Positions 1-5,517 of a stretch of DNA of 8,709 nt are shown in pieces (position 1 is the first letter of the stretch; each line of letters opens with the position of its first letter). The stretch spans positions 1 to 8,709 of the forward strand of contig JAJXDX010000061.1 of assembly GCA_021640185.1 (NCBI GenBank), in the 5' to 3' direction. The notes beneath the pieces are model-generated. The model saw nothing but the letters and a program-made list of their open reading frames with translations. It was not told where the DNA came from and ran no database searches. The translations under genes were made by a program, and so were the position numbers. This stretch comes from Oscillospiraceae bacterium (lineage in GTDB: Bacteria; Bacillota; Clostridia; Oscillospirales; Acutalibacteraceae).

Positions 1-256
1 CGCCAAAAGCAAGATCAGACCCAAAACAGCACCGGCCGCGGGCGGACGGTGTCCGCTGACACGTCGATCGGGGGCGCTGCAAAAGATGTAGTGCGCCGGA
101 CGCGCCTTGGCGGGAGCAGGGCGTTAGGGCAGTTTACCGAAAGCAAGATCAGACCCAAAACAGCACCGGCCGCGGCGGGCAGTGCCCGGCGGATAAGATC
201 CGCAGCAAAGTCGATCGGGGGCGCTGCAAAAGATGTAGTGCGCCGGACGCGCCTTC
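1..256 (+). repeat. Left array of palindromic intergenic repeats (forward on + strand)
   Basis: This is non-coding DNA made of two long repeat units. A 36-base block at 6-41 recurs exactly at 140-175, and a 46-base block at 63-108 recurs exactly at 210-255. Between them lie hairpins: GCGGAC-GGT-GTCCGC at 42-56, CGGGC-AGT-GCCCG at 176-188, and GCGGAT-AAG-ATCCGC at 189-203. The 46-base block begins with GTCGATCG and ends in CGCGCCTT. The reverse complement of the same plan makes up the right array at 2326-2826, so this is one repeat family. Long apparent reading frames across it look like artefacts of high GC and follow no protein pattern. The array probably continues left of the window. I do not recognise the family by name. 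Confidence 0.85.
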
Positions 257-333
257 GCGGGAGCGGGGGCGTCAGGGCAACCCACCGAACATGGGATAAA
301 ACATCCAAAAGCGCCGCAAAAACGCATTTTCAC
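257..333. other. Intergenic stretch between left array and terminator
   Basis: No gene or clear motif is visible here. The sequence passes from the GC-rich end of the repeat array to an A-rich stretch (about 297-330) that precedes the terminator hairpin. Confidence 0.5.
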
Positions 334-380
334 CACAGGCCGCCGGTGGTCCATCGGACCGGCGGCCTGTGCGCTTTTCT
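334..380 (+). terminator. Rho-independent terminator downstream of the left array
   Basis: The left arm (334-344) pairs perfectly with the right arm (361-371) over 11 bp. An inner 5-bp stem, GGTCC (348-352) with GGACC (356-360), closes on an ATC loop, leaving GGT (345-347) bulged. The stem is followed by CGCTTTTCT, a short T-run. It would end transcripts that enter from the left through the repeat array, and it insulates the surface gene at 544. A-rich sequence on the other side may give some activity on the minus strand. Confidence 0.75.
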
Positions 381-411
381 CAGATCCGGCAAAATAGACA
401 AAAATTTCTTC

Positions 412-420
412 GGGGGGGGG
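412..420 (+). repeat. Homopolymer tract of nine G
   Basis: Nine consecutive G residues lie 44 bases upstream of the TATAAT at 465-470, just outside the expected -35 region. Such tracts change length by replication slippage. At this position a change would alter spacing of upstream promoter or regulator contacts but not a reading frame. Confidence 0.9.
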
Positions 421-441
421 TAACTCTGTCAGCGTTGATAC

Positions 442-470
442 TGGCGCTTGGCGCCGCCGAGTGCTATAAT
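442..470 (+). promoter_or_regulatory. Extended -10 promoter of the TasA-like surface gene
   Basis: A perfect TATAAT at 465-470 is preceded by TGC (462-464), an extended -10. At the 17-base spacing the -35 position (442-447, TGGCGC) is poor, so the extended -10 probably compensates. A perfect inverted repeat GGCGC-TTG-GCGCC (443-455) covers the -35 region and upstream spacer and could be a regulator site. Transcription should start near 477, giving a leader of about 65-70 bases. Confidence 0.7.
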
Positions 471-488
471 GTAATCGCTTAGTCGGAT

Positions 489-508
489 CACGCCGAATAC
501 GCGGCGTG
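489..508 (+). promoter_or_regulatory. 5' leader hairpin ahead of the surface gene
   Basis: CACGCCG (489-495) pairs perfectly with CGGCGTG (502-508) around a six-base loop. It lies between the predicted transcription start and the ribosome site at 526, and does not overlap that site. It could stabilise the mRNA 5' end or be a regulator target. No riboswitch class is recognised. Confidence 0.45.
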
Positions 509-525
509 GCGACAGCGGAAATTTT

Positions 526-534
526 AAGGGAGGG
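526..534 (+). promoter_or_regulatory. Ribosome binding site of the surface gene
   Basis: AAGGGAGGG ends nine bases before the ATG at 544, a strong match to the anti-Shine-Dalgarno sequence, and fixes this start. Confidence 0.85.
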
Positions 535-543
535 TATATCATC

Positions 544-2232
544 ATGGCAAACACCAAACGTGCATTGCTGACGAGTGCATTGGCGATCGTGGCCTGCGTC
601 GCGATGCTGATCGGTTCCACCTTTGCGTGGTTCACCGACACCGCCGGCACGGCAGTCAACAAGATCCAAGCGGGCAACTTGGATATCAAACTGGAGTACA
701 AGAATACGAAGGACGGCCCCTTCACGGAAGCGAAGGCGGATACGCCGGTGTTCAAGGAGGGCGCCCTGTGGGAGCCGGGCCACGTGGAGTATGCCGTGCT
801 GAAGCTCAGCAACGCCGGCAACTTGGCGCTGAAGTACAAGCTGGGCATCAACATCGCCAATGAGACGGGCAGTACCAATGTGGACGGTAATGCCTTCAAG
901 CTGTCCGACTACATCAAGTTTGCTGTGGTCGACGGCGACAAGAGCAACATGGGTCGTGACGAACTGGTGGCCGCTGCCGGCGAGGGCACCGCGCTGAATG
1001 CGGGCTACACCGATGAGGATCATCTGTTGAAGGGTGCTGCGAAAGTCGTCACGCTGGTGGTCTGGATGCCTACCGCCGTGGGCAACGAAGCCAACCATAA
1101 GACGGATGCAGCCGCTCCGACGATCGGCCTAGGCATCAACGTTTTGGCCACGCAGTACACCGAAGAGTACGATAGCTTCGATAACCAGTATGATAAGGAT
1201 GCCGCTGCGGATGAGTTCAAGCAGGGCGTGACGATCGGCGGCATCGCCGGTGTGGCTGAAAGCTATGCTACCGTTCAGGAAGCCTACGAGGCGGTCAAGC
1301 AGATGCTGCTCGAAAACAGCGGCCTTGTCGAGCAGCCGCTGAGCGAGGAGGCGTTCAATGCGTTCTTCACCGATGGCGGCAAGATCACTTGGACGATCTA
1401 TGGCAAACAGAAAGTGACCGATAAACGTATGTTCTCCTTTGGCCGTGCAGCCAACCGTTTCGGCGAAGGCCTCCACATCACCGAGATCGACATCATCGGC
1501 GGCAACAGCAGTGCGTCCCTCGATCTCAGCGCGGTCAACGGTACATTTGCTCTGCCTTACAACTGGTGGAATGTTGAGGAAAGTGTCAACACCGCCCTCA
1601 AGTGCAAGAACATCACCTTCAACGGCATCAAGTCCATGCCCTCTGCTACCTATCAGTGCACCCTGCATTCGACCACCTATGAGTTCGACGGCTGTACGTT
1701 CAATGGTGATCTTTACAGCTATCAGAACTTCGATGTCGAGATGACGATCAAGAACTGCACGTTCAACGCCCCGGCAAACACGACGTATGCGTTCATGTCG
1801 CAGGGGCTGGGCGGCAAGATCACGCTGGAGAACAACGTGATCAGCGGCTACACCCGCGGCATCAACCTGCAGCGTGCCACGGCCGACTTCGTCGTGACCG
1901 GCAACACGATCAAGAGCACCAACAGCGAGCCGGATCGTGGCGCGATCCAGTTGACTGACGGCAGATCTTTCGTGGTCACCGGCAACACGGTGGACGTGAA
2001 CGCCGGCAATGCGTTCTGGTTCCACAATGCCGCGACGAATGCGGACGTGACCTATACGATCAGCGGCAACGATATCAAGGCGCCGTACCTCGGCTATTCC
2101 GGTGTTACCGCGTTTGATGTCAATACGAAGATCATTTCTTCCGGCAACAAGTTCAACAACACGGATACTTTGCACTGCATGAAGAAAGAAGCAACGGTCG
2201 CGGAAGCGACCAACCTGACGGCGATCAAGTGA
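544..2232 (+). CDS. Secreted TasA/camelysin-like protein with SipW-type signal and C-terminal beta-helix
   Basis: This is a 562-residue exported protein. Residues 1-28 form a SipW-dependent type signal: basic start, hydrophobic core, then GSTFA before WFTD, with likely cleavage after Ala28. It is followed by the family-typical NKIQAGNLDI. Residues about 29-205 resemble the TasA/CalY beta-sandwich, including WEPG near 76-79 and a conserved SNAGNLALKYKL stretch. Residues about 215-300 are a partly helical linker. From about 310 to 540 there is a ladder of short strands marked by NITF, CTFN, NCTF, NNVI, GNTI, GNTV, GNDI and GNKF, about 20-28 residues apart, as in right-handed parallel beta-helix (pectate-lyase-like) folds. 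I see no LPXTG motif, repeat anchor or C-terminal membrane segment. No sipW-type signal peptidase is in the window, so processing must be supplied from elsewhere. TasA relatives form cell-surface fibres; a matrix, adhesion or glycan-binding role here is inference. The gene stands alone with its own promoter and terminator and is AT-richer than the operon it faces. Confidence 0.88.
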   Translation: MANTKRALLTSALAIVACVAMLIGSTFAWFTDTAGTAVNKIQAGNLDIKLEYKNTKDGPFTEAKADTPVFKEGALWEPGHVEYAVLKLSNAGNLALKYKLGINIANETGSTNVDGNAFKLSDYIKFAVVDGDKSNMGRDELVAAAGEGTALNAGYTDEDHLLKGAAKVVTLVVWMPTAVGNEANHKTDAAAPTIGLGINVLATQYTEEYDSFDNQYDKDAAADEFKQGVTIGGIAGVAESYATVQEAYEAVKQMLLENSGLVEQPLSEEAFNAFFTDGGKITWTIYGKQKVTDKRMFSFGRAANRFGEGLHITEIDIIGGNSSASLDLSAVNGTFALPYNWWNVEESVNTALKCKNITFNGIKSMPSATYQCTLHSTTYEFDGCTFNGDLYSYQNFDVEMTIKNCTFNAPANTTYAFMSQGLGGKITLENNVISGYTRGINLQRATADFVVTGNTIKSTNSEPDRGAIQLTDGRSFVVTGNTVDVNAGNAFWFHNAATNADVTYTISGNDIKAPYLGYSGVTAFDVNTKIISSGNKFNNTDTLHCMKKEATVAEATNLTAIK

Positions 2233-2267
2233 TCGGCCGGGCAGAGGTCATTTGCACAAAGCGATAG

Positions 2268-2316
2268 AAAACACGCGGACCGTCGACCTATTCAGGCCGA
2301 CGGTCCGCGTGTTTTT
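2268..2316. terminator. Strong bidirectional terminator between the surface gene and pgsA
   Basis: An 18-bp perfect inverted repeat pairs 2268-2285 with 2298-2315 around a 12-base loop. On the plus strand it ends in TTTTT (2312-2316), then CCTTTATT; on the minus strand it ends in TTTT. It lies 35 bases after the surface-gene stop codon and is the first strong terminator met by transcripts coming from pgsA, so it probably serves both convergent units. Confidence 0.92.
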
Positions 2317-2325
2317 CCTTTATTG

Positions 2326-2826
2326 CCCGCCCACCGGCGTGCTGCCCTACCGCCTTGTGGTCACCAAGGCGCGTCCGGCGGCCTTCCGTTTTTGCGCCGC
2401 CCGTGATCGACATCGCCGCGGGCCTTACCCGCCGGACACTGTCCGCCGGCGTGCTGCCCTGCCGCCCTGTGGTCACCAAGGCGCGTTCGGCGTTCTTCCG
2501 TCTTGCGCCGCCTGCGATCGACTTGTCAGCGGACACTGTCCGCCGGCGTGCATCTCTATCGTCCCGCACCCGCTAAGGCGCGTCCAACGTCCTAACGCCC
2601 TGCACCGCCCTCGATCGACATATCCGCGGGCATTGCCCGCCGCGTCCGGTCAGCCTCCGCCCTGTACAGAACTCGATCGACTTGTCAGCGGGCACTGCCC
2701 GCCGCGTCCGGTCAGCCTCCGCCCTGTACAGAACTCGATCGACTTGTCAGCGGGCATCGCCCGCCGCGCCCGGCGCACTTCCGTTTTGTGCCGCTCTCGA
2801 TCGGCTTGTCAGCGGACATCGTCCGC
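2326..2826 (-). repeat. Right array of palindromic intergenic repeats (forward on - strand)
   Basis: About 500 bases hold six repeat units, read on the minus strand from pgsA toward the terminator. Hairpins lie at 2812-2826, 2750-2764, 2688-2702, 2626-2640, 2529-2543 and 2433-2445, with a further GCGGGT-AAG-GCCCGC on the minus strand at 2432-2418. Spacing is 62, 62, 62, 97 and about 97 bases. Most hairpins are followed by TGACAAG and then TCGATCG. Longer units also carry a segment ending in GACGCGCCTT, shared with the left array, and TGGTGACCACA in two units. Stem position 5 is A-T in some copies and G-C in others, so pairing is kept. No protein gene is supported here. Confidence 0.88.
2641..2764 (-). 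repeat. Near-identical 62-bp tandem duplication
   Basis: Bases 2641-2702 and 2703-2764 differ at only two positions, both in the three-base hairpin loop (ACT versus ATC on the plus strand). This marks a recent duplication of one repeat unit within the right array. Confidence 0.92.
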
Positions 2827-3393
2827 CCGGTCGGTGAAGTAGTGGCGGCAGGCCCAGACGTACTGGATCCCGGAGATGACCGTAGCCGCCACGGCGATCC
2901 AGATCAGCACCTGCCCGGCGATCAGCAGCCCGGAGGTCAGCGCCCCCTCGCCGATCAGCTCGCCCGCCTGCAGCGCCGCCAGCATATAGAGGATGGACAC
3001 CATCTGCAGCACGGTCTTGGCCTTGCCCGCCATGCTCGCGGCGATGACCACGCCGTCCTTGGCGGCCAGCAGCCGCACGGACATGACCATGAATTCGCGC
3101 GTCAGGATCAGCATGACCGCCCAGCAGAGCCCGGCGCTCGGCAGCTTGACCATGAAGCCGAGGAACGCGGCCGTCGTCAGCGTCTTGTCGGCCAGCGGAT
3201 CGAGGAACTTGCCCAGATTGGTCACCAAGCCCCGCGCCCGCGCGATCTTCCCGTCGAACAGGTCGGTCAGCGACGCGGCGGAAAACAGCACCAGCGCCAC
3301 GATGTAGTGGTAGGGGAACGCCCACAGCAGCGCCAGCAGGAACAGCGGCGTCATGATGCAGCGCAGGACGGTCAGCTTATTCGGTAGGTTCAT
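2809..3393 (-). CDS. pgsA: CDP-diacylglycerol--glycerol-3-phosphate 3-phosphatidyltransferase
   Basis: This integral membrane enzyme makes phosphatidylglycerophosphate from CDP-diacylglycerol and glycerol-3-phosphate, the committed step to phosphatidylglycerol and cardiolipin. The 194-residue product carries the full CDP-alcohol phosphotransferase signature: D44-x2-D47-G48-x2-A51-R52-x8-G61-x3-D65-x3-D69. These acidic residues bind the metal and CDP. Several hydrophobic segments flank it, and the length is usual for the family. The ATG at 3393 is chosen because GGGAGAG lies seven bases upstream; a TTG one codon earlier is less likely. The gene overlaps the end of rimO by 17 bases, which suggests translational coupling. 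Oddly, the last codons (ADDVR, stop) coincide with a hairpin of the intergenic repeat family, so the C-terminal tail appears to come from the repeat. Confidence 0.95.
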   Translation of the reverse strand: MNLPNKLTVLRCIMTPLFLLALLWAFPYHYIVALVLFSAASLTDLFDGKIARARGLVTNLGKFLDPLADKTLTTAAFLGFMVKLPSAGLCWAVMLILTREFMVMSVRLLAAKDGVVIAASMAGKAKTVLQMVSILYMLAALQAGELIGEGALTSGLLIAGQVLIWIAVAATVISGIQYVWACRHYFTDRADDVR

Positions 3394-4723
3394 CAACGAT
3401 CTCTCCCATCAGATCCCAGTCTAAGGTGTCGGTGATCCGCACACGGATCATGTCGCCCGGATGCACTTGCCCGCGGGCGGCGGAGAAGAATACCTTGCCG
3501 TCGATGTCCGGCGCGTCCGCCTCGCTGCGGCCGAACCAGCACTCGGCATATTTGTCGAAGCTTTCCACCAGCACGGTCACCGTTTGCCCGATGCGCCCGG
3601 CGTTGTAGCGGTCGGAGATCCGCTCCTGCTCCTCGGTCACGATGTCGCGGCGGCGCTGCTTGACCTCGTCCGGGATCTGCTCCGGCATCTCGGCGGCCGC
3701 CGTTCCCTCCTCGGGCGAAAAGGCGAAGCACCCCAGCCGCTCAAAACGGACGTCCTTGATGAACTCACACAGCTCGGCGAAGTCCTCCTCCGTTTCCCCG
3801 GGAAAACCGGTCATCACCGTCGTACGCAGCACGATCCCTGGCACCCGCTCGCGGATGCGATGGATCGTGTCGGTCAGCGTCTGCCGGTCGCCCGGCCGGC
3901 GCATGGCGCGCAGCACCCGCCCGCTTGCGTGCTGGATCGGCAGATCCATGTACGGCAGGATCTTTTCCTCCGTGCGCATTAGATCCAGCAGGTCGTCGCT
4001 CACGTGCTCCGGGTAGCAGTACAGCAGCCGGATCCACCGCAGCCCGTCGATCTTGCACAGCCCGCGCAGCAGCTCGGTCAGCCGCGGCTCGCCGTATAGG
4101 TCGCGCCCGTACACCGTCGTGTCCTGCGCCACCAAGATCAGCTCCCGCACCCCGGCGGCGGCCAGCCCCTCGGCCTCGGCCAGCAGATCCTCGATCCGGC
4201 GGCTGCGCAGCCCGCCGCGGATCGCCGGGATCGCACAGTAGGCGCAGCGGTTGTCGCACCCGTCGGCGATCCGCAGATAGGCGAAGAAATGCGGCGTCGT
4301 CAGCAGCCGGTCGCCGTCCAGCGTCCAGCAGCTTTTCGGCGGGAACTGCGCCAGCCGCTCGTCGCGCATCACCTTGTCCACCGCCGCCACGATGTCGGCG
4401 TTCGCGCCAAGGCCCAGCACGCCGTCGCACTCCGGCAGCTCCGTCACCAGCTGCTGCTGATAGCGCTCCGCTAAGCACCCGGTCACGATGATCTTTTTGA
4501 TCTGCCCTTCTTTTTTCAGCTGGGCGAACTCCAAAATGTTCTCGATGGACTCTTTTTTCGCGTCCTCGATGAACCCGCAGGTGTTCACGATCACCACGTC
4601 CGCCAGACCGCTTTCGGCGGTGATCTCGTAGCCCGCCTTTTCCAGCTGCGCGAGCATCAGCTCCGCGTCCATTTGGTTTTTGGGGCATCCCAGGGATACC
4701 ATGCCGACCTTTACCGGTTTCAT
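3377..4723 (-). CDS. rimO: Ribosomal protein S12 methylthiotransferase
   Basis: RimO is a radical-SAM enzyme that adds a methylthio group to a conserved aspartate of ribosomal protein S12, using two [4Fe-4S] clusters. The product is about 448 residues, normal for the family. The N-terminal methylthiotransferase domain starts with KVGMVSLGCPKNQ and has cluster cysteines C13, C49 and C83. The radical-SAM motif is C156-x3-C160-x2-C163 in GCDNRCAYCAIP, followed by IRG. The C-terminal TRAM domain runs from about 378 to 445. The ATG at 4723 is chosen because AGGAAAG lies nine bases upstream and homology begins there. The frame is open further upstream, but that part is recX read in another frame. 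It follows recX by 26 bases and overlaps pgsA, so it is probably an operon member. MiaB is the main alternative, but the LGCPKNQ start and GCDNRCAYC favour RimO. Confidence 0.95.
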   Translation of the reverse strand: MKPVKVGMVSLGCPKNQMDAELMLAQLEKAGYEITAESGLADVVIVNTCGFIEDAKKESIENILEFAQLKKEGQIKKIIVTGCLAERYQQQLVTELPECDGVLGLGANADIVAAVDKVMRDERLAQFPPKSCWTLDGDRLLTTPHFFAYLRIADGCDNRCAYCAIPAIRGGLRSRRIEDLLAEAEGLAAAGVRELILVAQDTTVYGRDLYGEPRLTELLRGLCKIDGLRWIRLLYCYPEHVSDDLLDLMRTEEKILPYMDLPIQHASGRVLRAMRRPGDRQTLTDTIHRIRERVPGIVLRTTVMTGFPGETEEDFAELCEFIKDVRFERLGCFAFSPEEGTAAAEMPEQIPDEVKQRRRDIVTEEQERISDRYNAGRIGQTVTVLVESFDKYAECWFGRSEADAPDIDGKVFFSAARGQVHPGDMIRVRITDTLDWDLMGEIVDEPTE

Positions 4724-4732
4724 ATATCCACT

Positions 4733-4739
4733 CTTTCCT
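4733..4739 (-). promoter_or_regulatory. Ribosome binding site that fixes the rimO start
   Basis: AGGAAAG on the minus strand sits nine bases before the ATG at 4723. It separates the real start from the 127-codon open extension further upstream. Confidence 0.7.
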
Positions 4740-4749
4740 GTGTCGATCC

Positions 4750-5394
4750 TCAGTCCCATTCGTCCGGCATCCCGTCCGGCTCCTCGTCCCGTTCTTCGTC
4801 GAACAGTGCGAACGCCGCCTTCACCGTGCCGTAGCCGAACCCGCGCCGCGCCAGCGCCGCCATGACCTTTTGCCGGCCCTCGCGGTCGTCCATTTTGCTG
4901 CGGTAGCTTTTTTCGATCAGCAGCAGCGCCTGCTCCGCCTCGTCGTCCGGCAGCGCCGCTACCGCCTCGTCGGCGGTCGCGCGGTCGATGCCGCGCCGCA
5001 TCAGCTCCTGCCGGATCCGCCCGCGCGACCAGTGGCGGCTCTCCCGCCCGCGCTCCGCCAGCCGGAACGCGTAGCGCTCGTCGTCGATCAGCCGTTCTTC
5101 GCACAGCCGCCCGACCGCTTCCTCCGCCACGGGGCGCGGATATTCGGTCGTCAGCTTGCGGATCAGTTCCACCCGCCCGTAGTCGCGCAGCGATAATAGG
5201 TACAGCCCTTTGTCGTAGGCACGCCGCCGTTCGGCGTGCGCCAGCAGCAGCGCTAACTCTTCTTCAGAGATCGCGCCCCCGACGCGGTAGGGCGAATCGT
5301 CGAACGTGCGCACGTCGACCAGCGGGCCTTCGGCCCCGTCCAGCATCAGCCGGTATAGGCTGCGCCGCTGCCGCTTGAGCTCCGTGATGATCAC
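4750..5394 (-). CDS. recX: RecX family regulatory protein
   Basis: RecX binds RecA filaments and modulates, usually limits, recombinase activity. From the GTG at 5394 the product is 214 residues, starting (V/M)IITELKRQRRSLYRLML. A short beta-rich N-terminus is followed by tandem three-helix repeats typical of RecX: YDKGLYLLSLRDYGRVELIRK, then EERLIDDERYAFRLAERG, SRGRIRQELMRRGI and KVMAALARRGFGYGTVKAAF. The C-terminal tail is acidic (DEERDEEPDGMPDEWD). The start is set by a perfect AGGAGG seven bases upstream. An open extension of 39 codons begins only with TTG and lacks family-like sequence. The gene lies 123 bases after recA in the same direction, a pairing common in bacteria, and no clear terminator separates them, so read-through from the SOS promoter of recA is likely. 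Confidence 0.9.
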   Translation of the reverse strand: MIITELKRQRRSLYRLMLDGAEGPLVDVRTFDDSPYRVGGAISEEELALLLAHAERRRAYDKGLYLLSLRDYGRVELIRKLTTEYPRPVAEEAVGRLCEERLIDDERYAFRLAERGRESRHWSRGRIRQELMRRGIDRATADEAVAALPDDEAEQALLLIEKSYRSKMDDREGRQKVMAALARRGFGYGTVKAAFALFDEERDEEPDGMPDEWD

Positions 5395-5517
5395 CGCGCC
5401 GCCTCCTTGCCCGTTCACCGCGCCTTCTGCTTGCTTATCGCAAAGCGTCCGGTCAAGCCAAAACCGATCTATCGGCCGTTTGCCTTGCCCATAACAAATA
5501 CGCTTGATCAAGCCACG
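5395..5517 (-). other. recA-recX spacer with a perfect 12-bp palindrome
   Basis: GCTTGATCAAGC at 5502-5513 begins four bases after the recA stop codon. It has no loop and no T-run, so it is not a convincing terminator. No promoter matching the recA or surface-gene type is visible in the spacer. Confidence 0.4.
5402..5407 (-). promoter_or_regulatory. Ribosome binding site that fixes the recX GTG start
   Basis: A perfect AGGAGG on the minus strand stands seven bases before the GTG at 5394, outweighing the TTG at 5511. Confidence 0.85.

Noticed and set aside
1..256. CRISPR array
   Set aside because: Units are long, imperfect and directly adjacent without unique spacers of constant length, and no cas gene is present; the same holds for the right array.
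124..1098. Minus-strand open frame of 324 codons, and other frames opposite the surface gene (for example 1129-2175)
   Set aside because: They are antisense to a gene with a clear signal peptide, ribosome site and promoter, and carry no recognisable protein features.
2326..2826. Integron attC array or insertion sequence
   Set aside because: No integrase, transposase, GTTRRRY core sites or cassette genes lie between the palindromes.
2252..2842. Plus-strand open frame of 196 codons across the right array
   Set aside because: It crosses the strong terminator and then only repeat units; the translated repeats change frame between 62- and 97-base units.
4724..5104. N-terminal extension of rimO
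   Set aside because: The extra 127 codons overlap recX in another frame and consist of Arg/Gly/Ala-rich sequence; the ATG at 4723 has a ribosome site and begins the family homology.
5395..5511. Longer recX start at TTG 5511
   Set aside because: There is no good ribosome site for it, while the GTG at 5394 follows a perfect AGGAGG at seven bases.
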